The notes beneath the pieces are model-generated. The model searched no databases and was not told the DNA's origin. It saw nothing but the letters and a program-made list of their open reading frames with translations. Shown one piece after another: positions 45,466 to 54,715 of a stretch of DNA of 64,000 bases. This DNA comes from Crocinitomicaceae bacterium (GTDB lineage: Bacteria > Bacteroidota > Bacteroidia > Flavobacteriales_D > Crocinitomicaceae). Every line of letters begins with the position of its first letter. Positions within the stretch are counted from its first letter, which is position 1. The stretch spans positions 307,133-371,132 of the forward strand of contig JAKVAR010000009.1 of NCBI GenBank assembly GCA_022447585.1, read 5' to 3'. The translations under genes and the position numbers were made by a program.

Positions 45466-45978
45466 ATGGCAAAATCTCAAGAAACCTTTAACAAAAAAGA
45501 AAAAGAAAAAAAACGCAAGAAGAAACGTCAAGACAAATTACTTAAAAGAGAAGAGCGAAGAGCAAACTCTGAAGGTGGAGGTTTAGACAACATGATGGCA
45601 TATGTAGATGAATTTGGAAATATCACAGATACTCCACCAGATCCGACGAAGAAGAAAAAGGAAATCAAAGCGAGCAGTATTGAGTTAGGCGTTCCAAAAC
45701 GTGATGATTCTGAAGAGACTCCAGGAAGACAAGGTAAGGTTACTTTCTTTAACGATTCCAAAGGGTATGGGTTTATCAAAGATAGTCAGACTTCTGAAAA
45801 TTTCTTCGTTCACGTTAATGGGTTACTAGAAGAGGTTAGAGAGAACGACGTAGTCACATATGAGTTAGAGCGAGGGATGAAAGGAATGAATGCAGTAAAT
45901 GTTAAGAAATATAAAGCGTCCACTCCAAAACCAGAAGTGGATGAGGAAGATGATTCGGAAGAGTCAACCGCAGAGTAA
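45466..45978 (+). CDS. Cold-shock-domain protein with basic N-terminal extension
   Basis: The 170-residue protein has an extremely basic N-terminus (residues about 7-33, with KEKKRKKKRQDKLLKREERR), an acidic linker, then a cold-shock domain (about residues 88-150): GKVTFFNDSKGYGFIKDSQT with RNP-1 (KGYGFI) and RNP-2 (NFFVHV). The tail is acidic. This layout is common for Bacteroidota cold-shock proteins, which act as RNA chaperones. The mRNA appears to have a long structured leader, and a DEAD-box RNA helicase is encoded nearby. The gene ends with a strong terminator. Confidence 0.9.
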   Translation: MAKSQETFNKKEKEKKRKKKRQDKLLKREERRANSEGGGLDNMMAYVDEFGNITDTPPDPTKKKKEIKASSIELGVPKRDDSEETPGRQGKVTFFNDSKGYGFIKDSQTSENFFVHVNGLLEEVRENDVVTYELERGMKGMNAVNVKKYKASTPKPEVDEEDDSEESTAE

Positions 45979-45997
45979 TTGTCATTAACACATATTT

Positions 45998-46037
45998 AAA
46001 AGCCCCGTTATTTTCATTTCGGGGCTTTATTTTTTTA
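45998..46037 (+). terminator. Intrinsic terminator of the cold-shock gene
   Basis: AAAGCCCCG pairs with CGGGGCTTT around a 12-base loop, followed by ATTTTTTT. Confidence 0.9.
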
Positions 46038-46038
46038 T

Positions 46039-46113
46039 TCAATCTAATGGTACAATAACATCAAAACGTTTGCTATCTACACCTATAATACCTGCAAAAT
46101 CAATATTTGATAT
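46039..46113 (-). pseudogene. Probable C-terminal fragment of a lost gene
   Basis: On the minus strand a short open frame of 24 codons ends IDFAGIIGVDSKRFDVIVPLD and a TGA. The pattern of Gly, Ile/Val and Asp is strikingly protein-like, but there is a stop directly upstream and no start codon. It may be the 3' end of a gene lost by deletion. Confidence 0.3.
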
Positions 46114-46141
46114 TCACACCTGTTGCATGCTTCTTATCTAT

Positions 46142-46621
46142 TCATTTTAAATCTTTTAACATCCAAACATTACAGGCAAAGTGGCCAGAATCACCAAGTG
46201 GATGATCCAATCTAACAAAGCCCAAGGATTCGTATAAACCAACAGCACTTGATAAAGCCGGAATTGTTTCAAGATAAACCTGACTATATCCCATTTGTTT
46301 AGCATACTCTATACACTTATTCATAAGCAATTTTCCCACACCTTTACCTCGTGCATCAGAAGACAAATACAATTTAACTAGTTCGATACAATTTTCACTT
46401 AATCCTTTAGTAGGATACAAACCACACCCGCCAAGGATTTTACTTTTATCTTCAACAACCCAATACACTGAATTATCCTCTTCAAACAATTCAAATAGTG
46501 AGTCAGTAGTAGGATCGGTATACACGGTTCCAGGTCTAGCCTCACCATGCTCTTTCAAAACCGACTTAATAACTTGAGCTAATTCAACATTGTCTTTCTT
46601 TTCTATTTTTCTAATATTCAA
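46142..46621 (-). CDS. GNAT family N-acetyltransferase
   Basis: The 159-residue protein is a single GNAT domain that transfers an acetyl group from acetyl-CoA to an unknown amine. The acetyl-CoA pyrophosphate loop is SDARGKGVGKLLMNKCIEYA (about residues 91-110), and the C-terminal GYSQVYLETIPALSSAVGLY gives the typical beta bulge and substrate side. The ending PLGDSGHFACNVWM is characteristic of a group of uncharacterised Bacteroidota GNATs. It is transcribed alone. Confidence 0.88.
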   Translation of the reverse strand: MNIRKIEKKDNVELAQVIKSVLKEHGEARPGTVYTDPTTDSLFELFEEDNSVYWVVEDKSKILGGCGLYPTKGLSENCIELVKLYLSSDARGKGVGKLLMNKCIEYAKQMGYSQVYLETIPALSSAVGLYESLGFVRLDHPLGDSGHFACNVWMLKDLK

Positions 46622-46727
46622 ACTTCATATTTTATATAAATCTAACTTTTGAAATTCAGAATCAAAAGAATTCGACTCTGGATTCGTGAGTTAAAAGAGA
46701 AAATGATTTTCTATCCGCTTATATCCT

Positions 46728-46735
46728 TACATTTG
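46728..46735 (+). promoter_or_regulatory. -7 element (TACATTTG) for the DEAD-box helicase gene
   Basis: TACATTTG fits the consensus and ends 20 bases before the ATG at 46756. Confidence 0.6.
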
Positions 46736-46755
46736 TATGTATAAAATTATTCATC

Positions 46756-48111
46756 ATGAGCACTTTTGAGGATTTTAGATTAACAAAACCATTGCGTAAT
46801 GCCATTAAAGATTTAGGCTTTGTTAAACCAACTCCAATTCAGAAAGAATCATTTTCTGTTATACTATCAGGAAAAGATATGGTTGGAATTGCTCAGACTG
46901 GTACAGGTAAAACATTAGGCTATATGTTACCAATCTTAGATGAATTAAAATTCTCTAAACAAAACAATCCGAGAATACTTGTTATCGTTCCAACAAGAGA
47001 GTTAGTGATTCAGGTTGTGGATAATATTGCTGCATTCACACGATACATGAATGTAAGAACCATAGGTGTTTATGGGGGAGTAAATATGAATAAACAAGTA
47101 CAATCCATTATGCTGGGATCTGATATTATTGTCGCAACACCAGGCAGATTGTACGATTTAGCCTTAAGCAACGCTTTAAACCTCAAAGGTATCAAGAAGC
47201 TAGTAATTGACGAAGTTGATGTTATGTTGGACTTAGGTTTTAGAACGCAATTAACAAACATTATGGAACTTCTTCCTGATAGGAGACAGAACATTATGTT
47301 TTCAGCGACAATGACTGAGCATGTTGATGTTTTGATTGATGATTTTTTCATTCAACCAAAGAAAATTTCCATAGCCTTATCAGGTACACCATTAGATAAC
47401 ATTTCTCAAACATGTTATCAAGTTAGAAATTTCTACACTAAAGTAAATCTTCTGAAACATTTACTTTCTTATAAGGATGAATATAAGAAAGTAATTGTCT
47501 TTGTTTCGAATAAAAGAAGCGCGGATAGACTATTTGAATCGATTCAAGGAGCGTTCAATGAAGAAGTTTGTGTAATCCACTCCAATAAAACACAAAATTA
47601 CAGGATTAGATCAATAGAGGACTTCGATTCTGGGAAAAATAGAATCCTGGTTTCTACCGATGTAATGGCTAGAGGACTTGATTTAGAGCAAATTTCTCAT
47701 GTAATAAACTTCGACACCCCAGACTATCCTGAAAATTATATGCACCGTATAGGCCGTTCTGGTCGCGCTGAGCATGAAGGAAAAGCAATTCTTTTTTACA
47801 CAAAAAAAGAATTGGAATGGAAGGAATCCATTGAGAAACTAATGTGCTATGAAATACCTCAACTGCCATTTCCGTCAGAAGTTGAACTATCTAATGAGCT
47901 TACCCCAGAAGAAAGACCGAAAGAAGAAGAGCTAGTTAATCACAATAGAAATACGAAACATCGTGCGCCAGGTGAAGCATTTCATGAGAAAAAAGCTAAA
48001 AATGCAAAAACCAACCAAGGTGGATCATATAAACGAAAGAAGGCTAAAAAATACAAAAAAGCTCAAACCAGAGGAGACAAAACATATCACAAAAGACAAA
48101 AAAGAGGTTAA
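46756..48111 (+). CDS. DEAD-box family ATP-dependent RNA helicase (DEVD variant)
   Basis: The 451-residue RNA helicase has all core motifs: the Q motif in FVKPTPIQKES, motif I AQTGTGKT, motif Ia PTRELV, motif II DEVD (instead of DEAD), motif III SAT in FSATM, and motif VI HRIGRSGRAEHEG. The C-terminal tail (about residues 400-451) is strongly basic (KRKKAKKYKKAQTRGDKTYH), suited to binding structured RNA. Such proteins act in ribosome assembly and mRNA decay, often in the cold. The Val in motif II is conservative and the catalytic Asp and Glu are kept, so activity is expected. The cold-shock gene lies 0.8 kb upstream. Confidence 0.92.
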   Translation: MSTFEDFRLTKPLRNAIKDLGFVKPTPIQKESFSVILSGKDMVGIAQTGTGKTLGYMLPILDELKFSKQNNPRILVIVPTRELVIQVVDNIAAFTRYMNVRTIGVYGGVNMNKQVQSIMLGSDIIVATPGRLYDLALSNALNLKGIKKLVIDEVDVMLDLGFRTQLTNIMELLPDRRQNIMFSATMTEHVDVLIDDFFIQPKKISIALSGTPLDNISQTCYQVRNFYTKVNLLKHLLSYKDEYKKVIVFVSNKRSADRLFESIQGAFNEEVCVIHSNKTQNYRIRSIEDFDSGKNRILVSTDVMARGLDLEQISHVINFDTPDYPENYMHRIGRSGRAEHEGKAILFYTKKELEWKESIEKLMCYEIPQLPFPSEVELSNELTPEERPKEEELVNHNRNTKHRAPGEAFHEKKAKNAKTNQGGSYKRKKAKKYKKAQTRGDKTYHKRQKRG

Positions 48112-48218
48112 AAAAGAGCTTTAAACTGAATTCAAAACAACTTCAACACATCAAATTAAACGTACGAATACAATTTTTTAGTTTAATATTCTTACTTTGT
48201 AGCAGCTAAACTTTAAAA

Positions 48219-50882
48219 ATGAACTCAACAAATAAACTACTTTTGTTGTTGATACTACTTATCGCAACTTTCTATTCTTATGCTCAACGGGGAAAAGATG
48301 GTGATGTAACAATTTCTTTGGCAAACACTGTTGTTAATACATATACTCACCTTACGGCAAACCCTACTTCAAATATTCTAACCGTTCAAAATAATGCCAT
48401 GACAGGTGGTACATTTGGAGGAGTTCTAGCTCCCGGTGATCTTGTCATGATTATCCAAATGCAAGGTTCGGGTGCAGATATAGCTGATATAATTGGATGT
48501 TGTGGAGGTATCAGTGCCTCTTCCTTTTCAAACTTTTGGGATTGGTGGACGGTTTACCAAGTTTTTGGAGAAGTTACCAATCCAAATGGTTCTGGAAAAT
48601 GGGAAATTCAAGAGGTAGCTGGTGTTACAGGATCCAATTTAATCAGACTTCAATGCAATGTATCAGGAAGTTATGATCATACCGATCATGTTCAGGTTGT
48701 AAGAATACCTAGATATAATAATTTAACTGTTAATGCCGGTATCAATTCAATTATTCCAGACCAATGGGATGGAAACTCAGGTGGAGTTGTCGCGTTAGAA
48801 GTTGACGGTATATTAAATATTGCTAGCGGATCTAGTATTAGTGCATCAGGGTTCGGTTTTAGAGGTGGGCAGTTAGACCCTAACGGATTGTCAGGAGGAA
48901 CAATTAACCCAACAGAAGATAGATACCCAGGAACAAACGACTCATTTCATGCTGGAGAAAAAGGCGAGAGTATATTTGGTTATCATGCTGAGTACGATGC
49001 AAGAAATACCAGATACGGAAGGGGGGCAGCTGCTAATGGTGGCGGAGGTGGATCACATCAAAACTGCGGAGGTGGTGGAGGTTCAAATGTCAGCCCAACT
49101 ACAACTGGATTCACAGGGAATGGTGTTCCAACAGGTGCAGCAGGTCCATGGAACCTTGAGGCCACTCCAATTGGAGGAACAAATTCTCCTGGCGGAGGAA
49201 GAGGAGGGTATGCCTACTCTAACTTAAATCAAAATGAATTAACAACAGGTCCAGATAATGCTGCCTGGGGTGGTGACGCTCGAAAAGACAATGGTGGACT
49301 GGGAGGACACCCATTAGCATATGATCCAACCAGAATTTTCTTTGGCGGAGGAGGTGGTGCTGGTGACCAAGATAGTGATGAAGGTGGTGCCGGAGGCAAC
49401 GGCGGAGGAATTGTTTATATACAAAGTTTTGGAACGATCACTGGTAATGGTACAATTGAAGCAAATGGTGGAGATGGACAAAATACAAACCCAAATAACA
49501 ACCCTGTAAATTTTTCGAACTTAAGAAGAGGGAATGACGGTGCTGGTGGAGCTGGCGGTGGTGGCTCAATTTATATTGAAAATGCTACAGTTATTCCTAA
49601 CACGATAAGTCTAATTGCAAATGGGGGAAATGGGGGGAACCAAAACCTAACCTTGGCTCCAGGACAAACTCCAGAAGCGGGAGGGCCTGGTGGAGGTGGA
49701 GGCGGAGGATATATCGCATTTAATGGTGGAAGCCCAACTCAATCTGTCCTAGGCGGAGCAAATGGAATTTCTAATTCTGCTCATGTTTCAAATTTCCCAC
49801 AAAATGGAGCTACCGCTGGTAATGTCGGAATAAGCAACCTTCCTTCTAAGTATTATGATTTAACAATTTCAGATGTTACAATTTGTGAAAACACCTCTAC
49901 AAATCTAACTGTTAACGTATTGGGAACATTACCTAGTGGCTCCACAATTAATTGGTACGATGCTCAATTTGGCTTTGACGCTACTCCCTTAGGATCTGGA
50001 TCGTCATTTAATACTGGAATTCTAACAGCAACAACAACATATTATATCGGCATCTGTCCAGGGCCAACTAATTTCAGAGTTCCAGTAACGGTTAATATTA
50101 CTCCAGAAGATGATCCAAGCTTTACTTTAACTATGGCATGTCCAGGTGGAATTTCTTCAATTAGCTCAGTAATTTCTGGATTAATGGGAGGAGCTTTCAC
50201 ATTTAACCCTGACCCAATGGATGGTTCCATTTTAGATGCGGCTACTGGAGCTGTAACTGGCACAAACACAGGTACTACTTATAATATTTTATATACTACG
50301 AATGGTACTTGTCCTGCGAATTCAGCGCAATCTATTTTAGTCGCATGCCCTTTACCAATAGACTTAATGTACTTTGATGCAAAACCTACGACGCAATCTA
50401 CAGTAGATATAACATGGGCAACTCTATCCGAGCAAAATAGCGACTATTTCACAATTGAAAAAAGCCTTGATGGAATTAACTGGGAGGAGTTGATGCAAGT
50501 TGATGGTGGAGGAAACTCTAACGATGTTTTGAACTACCTAGCGGAAGACTTAAGACCACATATAGGTACTTCATACTATAGACTGAAACAAGTAGACTAT
50601 AATGGAGATTACACTTATTCTGATATAAAACCAGTTACGTTTAGCTCTGAGTTTAATGTTATAGTTTTCCCGAATCCAACCACTGGTGAAGTTCAAATAG
50701 TTGGAAGTGAAACAGAGCTCAATTCAATCAGCATTTTTGATGCTACAGGCAGAAATATAACCCATTTAATTGAATTAAATCGAGATTCTGACATATCAAT
50801 AAAACTCAATTTGTCGGAACTATCGAATGGAATATACAACATACAAACATCAAGTCAAATGAAACGAATAGTCAAACAATAG
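48219..50882 (+). CDS. Glycine-rich secreted protein with T9SS type A sorting domain
   Basis: The 887-residue protein has a signal peptide (about residues 1-22, ending SYAQ). Residues about 250-520 are very Gly- and Asn-rich (blocks such as GGGGGSHQN and GGAGGNGGG), suggesting flexible, possibly matrix-forming sequence. Ig-like domains follow (TICENTSTNLTVNVLG, about 545-700). The C-terminus (from about residue 815, VIVFPNPTTGEVQI) is a type A sorting domain that directs secretion by the type IX system and is then cleaved. It is probably a surface or extracellular matrix protein. No enzyme motif is seen. Confidence 0.85.
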   Translation: MNSTNKLLLLLILLIATFYSYAQRGKDGDVTISLANTVVNTYTHLTANPTSNILTVQNNAMTGGTFGGVLAPGDLVMIIQMQGSGADIADIIGCCGGISASSFSNFWDWWTVYQVFGEVTNPNGSGKWEIQEVAGVTGSNLIRLQCNVSGSYDHTDHVQVVRIPRYNNLTVNAGINSIIPDQWDGNSGGVVALEVDGILNIASGSSISASGFGFRGGQLDPNGLSGGTINPTEDRYPGTNDSFHAGEKGESIFGYHAEYDARNTRYGRGAAANGGGGGSHQNCGGGGGSNVSPTTTGFTGNGVPTGAAGPWNLEATPIGGTNSPGGGRGGYAYSNLNQNELTTGPDNAAWGGDARKDNGGLGGHPLAYDPTRIFFGGGGGAGDQDSDEGGAGGNGGGIVYIQSFGTITGNGTIEANGGDGQNTNPNNNPVNFSNLRRGNDGAGGAGGGGSIYIENATVIPNTISLIANGGNGGNQNLTLAPGQTPEAGGPGGGGGGGYIAFNGGSPTQSVLGGANGISNSAHVSNFPQNGATAGNVGISNLPSKYYDLTISDVTICENTSTNLTVNVLGTLPSGSTINWYDAQFGFDATPLGSGSSFNTGILTATTTYYIGICPGPTNFRVPVTVNITPEDDPSFTLTMACPGGISSISSVISGLMGGAFTFNPDPMDGSILDAATGAVTGTNTGTTYNILYTTNGTCPANSAQSILVACPLPIDLMYFDAKPTTQSTVDITWATLSEQNSDYFTIEKSLDGINWEELMQVDGGGNSNDVLNYLAEDLRPHIGTSYYRLKQVDYNGDYTYSDIKPVTFSSEFNVIVFPNPTTGEVQIVGSETELNSISIFDATGRNITHLIELNRDSDISIKLNLSELSNGIYNIQTSSQMKRIVKQ

Positions 50883-50883
50883 A

Positions 50884-51678
50884 TTACCACCAAACCACAA
50901 AACATTTTTCTAAATCACCAGTATTGGAATTTATCCAGCATATTGGTGATTTTTTATTTTCTAATAGTTTATCAAGTTCAACTGAAATATCTTTAAATTC
51001 CTTCCATTTCACATTATCATGTGGATTAACTAACCATTCAATTTTACTTGGTAGAAAATACCTAGCACTCTTTGGTAATTCGGACTTTCGATAGTACCAG
51101 CCAGCGACAGCATCTTTATTGATTGATTCAAACAATACAGTTTTACCATGCGGCACAAATAATTGAGCTTTAAAATGAACTTTTTGTTCTAAAGATTCAG
51201 GCCTTATCTTTAGTGATTTTAATAAATTTTCTGCTTCTTTCGTTCTCAGTAACGGTAATTGCTTTTCCTTTAATTTATCCAGCTTAAAAAGTAAACTATC
51301 AATACGATTTGGTCCTATCCAGTGATCTATTTCTGATTGACCTATAGTTTCGTCGTATAAATAAAACTTATAAATGTGTTCAACATGTACAAGGCTTCCG
51401 TTTGAATTAACGATGCAATCGATCTCTCCAACGGTAATCTTGCCTACTTTAATTTGTACATTTTGACATACGACCTCTTGATCTTTTGAATTCGTAAGTC
51501 TTTCAATAAAGAATTGCTCAGCTCTTTTCCCCAACCTTTTCTCTGGATGATTGATCGATGGTCTAATCTCAATACAATCTAATTGAAATTGTAACAATCC
51601 ATAAAAACTTGATTTCCAAAGTAAAGGAGTATCATTATACCCCTTGAATTGTAACAATATTTCATCATTTTCTTTCAC
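50884..51678 (-). CDS. DUF1853 family protein (GTG start)
   Basis: The 264-residue protein matches DUF1853: WKSSFYGLLQ near the N-terminus, LGKRAEQFFIERL, then VGEIDCIVNSNGSLVHVEHI, and IGPNRIDSLLFKLDKLKEKQ. The acidic residues in EIDCIV and HVEHIYKFYLY resemble a PD-(D/E)xK nuclease core, an inference only. The start is GTG 51678; no in-frame ATG exists nearby. A TACTTTTG promoter element ends 5 bases before it, so the mRNA is probably leaderless. The stop codon lies 2 bases from that of the convergent T9SS gene. Confidence 0.82.
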   Translation of the reverse strand: MKENDEILLQFKGYNDTPLLWKSSFYGLLQFQLDCIEIRPSINHPEKRLGKRAEQFFIERLTNSKDQEVVCQNVQIKVGKITVGEIDCIVNSNGSLVHVEHIYKFYLYDETIGQSEIDHWIGPNRIDSLLFKLDKLKEKQLPLLRTKEAENLLKSLKIRPESLEQKVHFKAQLFVPHGKTVLFESINKDAVAGWYYRKSELPKSARYFLPSKIEWLVNPHDNVKWKEFKDISVELDKLLENKKSPICWINSNTGDLEKCFVVWW

Positions 51679-51683
51679 TTCCT

Positions 51684-51691
51684 CAAAAGTA
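51684..51691 (-). promoter_or_regulatory. -7 element (TACTTTTG) for the DUF1853 gene
   Basis: On the minus strand TACTTTTG ends 5 bases before the GTG start. Confidence 0.55.
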
Positions 51692-51725
51692 AGTTTATAT
51701 ATTCTCTTAACAAATCATAAAATTG

Positions 51726-53324
51726 ATGGACCCAAACAATATGAAATTTGACGGTCCGTTTTTTCGAGTAACCAACATCAATTCTATGCCAATATTCAAA
51801 AAGAGTTACATCGTCATATTCTTTACCACCCTAATTACGCTGTTGTTTTATAAGCAACCATTTGGATTAAACTTATTAATATTCGAGTTAATTTTTATTT
51901 CATATTTGTTCATCGTTGAAAAACTCAAATTAAATGGAATCAATTCCAAATCCATTTTTTCAGCATTACTCATAACTGCATTCTTCACCGTGTTCAATCA
52001 TACTTTGATTAGTTATGCAGCAAACTTTTTAGTCTTCTTAATTTTTATCGGTGTAATCATAGGACCTGAGGTGAATTCTATATTGAATTCTCTAAGACTT
52101 TCATTTTCAAATATCATAAAAGCACAATTCAATATAAAACTTGTAGCGTTCAAAGATAAAGAGAGTACTAAGACAATTAAATCAATATTAAGAAGAGTTA
52201 AATTACTCTGGCTACCTATACTAGTTGTTCTTCTATTTATCTTGATTTATAGCTGGTCTAGTCCAAAGTTTTCGGAGATTGTTAATGCGGTTGGTGACTT
52301 TATTGGTGAAAAATTCAGTTTCATATTCGAATATTTTGAGTTTAGCTTTTTCGTGATGCTCATCATTTCATTTCTAATAGCGGTTTTCTTAATTCTAAGG
52401 GCGCGAAATAAGTCTATAATCAAAGAAGACCAAGATTCCAGTGACAAACTTACACGTCAAAGGAAAAAACACAAACACTCATTCGGAATCATGGATTTAA
52501 AGAATGAATATCGATCTGCTATATTTCTTCTTGTTGCCCTGAACATACTGATCCTAGTTTTGAACATCGCAGATATAAACTCCGTTTGGTTTAATTTCGA
52601 ATGGGAGGGACAATATCTAAAGCAATTTGTTCATCACGGAACTTACTTACTAATTGTTGCAATAATAATATCCATTGTGATTGTATTGTATTTCTTTAGA
52701 GCTAATTTAAATTTTCTCAAGAACAGTAAAACCATTAGAGTCCTGAGTTATATCTGGATTGCCCAAAATGTGCTTTTAACTATTTCAGTGATTATAAGGA
52801 ATCTTTATTATATCGATCATTTTGCTTTAGCCTACAAAAGAATCGGAGTAATGTTTTTCTTGTTACTCACAATATACGGATTGTTTACAGTATTTCAAAA
52901 GGTTAGAAATAAAAAGACAAGTTACTTCCTTACTCGGAAAAATGCCTACGCATGGATGGTTGCTTTAGTTGTAGCAACAGGCTTTAATTGGGATGTTATC
53001 ATTGCGAAGTACAATTTTAGACATTCAGATACTGCTTTTGTTCATTTGAATTTCTTAGGACGTTTGTCCGACAATGCTCTTTATGAATTGGATCAACCCT
53101 TGGATCGTTTATCAGCTATACGAGTGGAACAACGAAGAAAGTTCTCAAGAGGTTCTTCTGGATCTGGTTCATTTAACTTTTTCGACAGAGTTTATCTTAC
53201 TCCAGAGAAATATCACAATAGAATTGAACAACGTAAGAAGCGATTTAAACGACGCTATGAAGAGCAAGGAATACTTTCATGGAATTATGCAGAATATAAA
53301 GCTTATCATGCCTTATTTGATTAA
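51726..53324 (+). CDS. DUF4173/DUF4153-like polytopic membrane protein
   Basis: The 532-residue protein has about twelve transmembrane segments. The KQFVHHGTYLLIVAIIISI stretch (about residues 300-318) and the late NWDVIIAKYNF motif are typical of DUF4173/DUF4153 membrane proteins, whose function is unknown. A soluble C-terminal tail of about 75 residues is basic. I start at ATG 51726; a TTG directly before it is in frame but unlikely. The gene is divergent from the DUF1853 gene. Confidence 0.72.
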   Translation: MDPNNMKFDGPFFRVTNINSMPIFKKSYIVIFFTTLITLLFYKQPFGLNLLIFELIFISYLFIVEKLKLNGINSKSIFSALLITAFFTVFNHTLISYAANFLVFLIFIGVIIGPEVNSILNSLRLSFSNIIKAQFNIKLVAFKDKESTKTIKSILRRVKLLWLPILVVLLFILIYSWSSPKFSEIVNAVGDFIGEKFSFIFEYFEFSFFVMLIISFLIAVFLILRARNKSIIKEDQDSSDKLTRQRKKHKHSFGIMDLKNEYRSAIFLLVALNILILVLNIADINSVWFNFEWEGQYLKQFVHHGTYLLIVAIIISIVIVLYFFRANLNFLKNSKTIRVLSYIWIAQNVLLTISVIIRNLYYIDHFALAYKRIGVMFFLLLTIYGLFTVFQKVRNKKTSYFLTRKNAYAWMVALVVATGFNWDVIIAKYNFRHSDTAFVHLNFLGRLSDNALYELDQPLDRLSAIRVEQRRKFSRGSSGSGSFNFFDRVYLTPEKYHNRIEQRKKRFKRRYEEQGILSWNYAEYKAYHALFD

Positions 53325-53345
53325 TAGGAGCTTGTGTTAACTTTG
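53316..53345 (+). promoter_or_regulatory. Promoter (TTTG-18-TAACTTTG) of the kinase-like gene
   Basis: TTTG at 53316-53319 and TAACTTTG at 53338-53345 are 18 bases apart. The GTG start at 53350 follows after only 4 bases. Confidence 0.6.
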
Positions 53346-53349
53346 TCGT

Positions 53350-54330
53350 GTGTTAAACATTGATGAAATAGTAATATCCCAAACGAATTCAACGGAGATT
53401 CAATCCAAAGAAGTTATCCAAGAACTTTGGAGTGGGTATGGGGCAATTATTCGATATACATTAAACGGCGGTGATTACAATAGCATAGTTGTCAAACACA
53501 TTAATCTTGAGAACAACTCTGATCATCCAAGAGGTTGGAATACAACAGCCTCTCACGAAAGAAAGGTTGAATCTTACCGAGTTGAAACAGAGTTTTACAC
53601 AAATCACGGTAAAGTTTTAGCGGCCCGAATACATCTTCCTCATCTGATTAATTCAATTGTGGCGAAACATGAAACGGTATTAATTCTTCAGGATGTAGCC
53701 GAAATTGGTTTTACTCAAATTCACAAAAAAGTCACACTCAACCAGCTTAAACTCTGCATATCATGGATCGCAATACTCCACATAAACACACTCAACAAAC
53801 CAAATACAAAACTCTGGAAAAAAGGGAGTTATTGGAACCTATCTACACGAACAGATGAATTCAACAAGATGAGTAATTCGACACTTAAAGGTTATGCGAA
53901 AAGAATTGATCAGAAACTAGAAGAAACAAACTTTAAATGCCTTATTCATGGAGATGCTAAACTTGCTAATTTTTGTTTTCATCATACAAAAAATGAGGTT
54001 TTAGGATTAGATTTTCAATATACAGGACATGGCTGTGGCATAAAGGATTTAGTCTATTTAATTGGCAGTGCATTAAGCTCAGAGGATTGTTTTAAGTATG
54101 AAAAAGAGTTGATTGATTTTTACTTCAACGAATTAAGACGGAATCTTAACAACAACATTGATTTTAATGCTCTAGAGCAGGAGTGGAGACCACTTTTTAG
54201 CATAGCCTGGGCTGATTTCAATCGATTCCTTTTAGGATGGATGCCAGATCACCCAAAACTTAATGCATACAGCGAATCTATAACTGAAAGAGCAATACAA
54301 CAACTAAGGAATATCAAAGATGAGTACTAA
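53350..54330 (+). CDS. Aminoglycoside-phosphotransferase-fold kinase (EcKinase-like)
   Basis: The 326-residue protein has the small-molecule kinase fold. The catalytic loop is LIHGDAKLANFCF (Brenner motif HxDxxxxN, about residues 197-209) and the metal-binding Asp is in LDFQYTGHGCGIKDL (about 218-232), typical of the ecdysteroid-kinase-like branch. The N-terminal lobe carries the predicted ATP-binding Lys in SIVVKHIN. The substrate is unknown. The GTG start is 4 bases after the promoter element, suggesting a leaderless mRNA. Its end overlaps the YchJ-like gene by 11 bases. Confidence 0.8.
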   Translation: MLNIDEIVISQTNSTEIQSKEVIQELWSGYGAIIRYTLNGGDYNSIVVKHINLENNSDHPRGWNTTASHERKVESYRVETEFYTNHGKVLAARIHLPHLINSIVAKHETVLILQDVAEIGFTQIHKKVTLNQLKLCISWIAILHINTLNKPNTKLWKKGSYWNLSTRTDEFNKMSNSTLKGYAKRIDQKLEETNFKCLIHGDAKLANFCFHHTKNEVLGLDFQYTGHGCGIKDLVYLIGSALSSEDCFKYEKELIDFYFNELRRNLNNNIDFNALEQEWRPLFSIAWADFNRFLLGWMPDHPKLNAYSESITERAIQQLRNIKDEY

Positions 54331-54715
54331 AATCTGTCCTTGCGGAAGAACTGAAAAATATGAGTTTTGTTGCAAGAAAAAGCATCAAGACATCTCAAAC
54401 GCCATAACGGCGGAAGATCTAATGAGATCTCGATTTGTGGCATTTACAAAAGGAATGGGGGATTACCTAATGTCGAGTCATCATTCTACAACTAGGCCAT
54501 TGGCTCAGAAAAATGAAATTGTGAACTGGGCCAATTCGGTAAAATGGACGCACTTAGAAATACTGAATAAGACGAATGGTGGAGAGGGTGATTCAGAAGG
54601 CACAGTTGAATTCAAAGCTCATTTCAAGGAAAAAGGCAAAAAAACTTTTATCCATGAAAACTCAAAATTCATTCGTGAAAATGGGGTATGGATGTATTTA
54701 GGATTTGCAGACTAA
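54320..54715 (+). CDS. YchJ family SEC-C motif protein
   Basis: The 131-residue protein begins with a SEC-C zinc-binding motif: CPCGRTEKYEFCCKKKH (Cys and His ligands C-x-C-x8-CC-type). A YchJ-like NTF2-fold domain follows, with MRSRFVAFTKGMGDYLMSSHH and KFIRENGVWMYLGF. SEC-C motifs resemble the SecA C-terminus and bind zinc; the role of YchJ proteins is unknown. It overlaps the kinase-like gene by 11 bases, so the two are coupled. The last 4 bases overlap a small antisense gene. Confidence 0.85.
   Translation: MSTKICPCGRTEKYEFCCKKKHQDISNAITAEDLMRSRFVAFTKGMGDYLMSSHHSTTRPLAQKNEIVNWANSVKWTHLEILNKTNGGEGDSEGTVEFKAHFKEKGKKTFIHENSKFIRENGVWMYLGFAD

Noticed and set aside
49021..49730. Gly-codon repeats in the T9SS cargo as a CRISPR or DNA repeat array
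   Set aside because: The repetition follows GGN codons for a Gly-rich protein and has no regular spacers.
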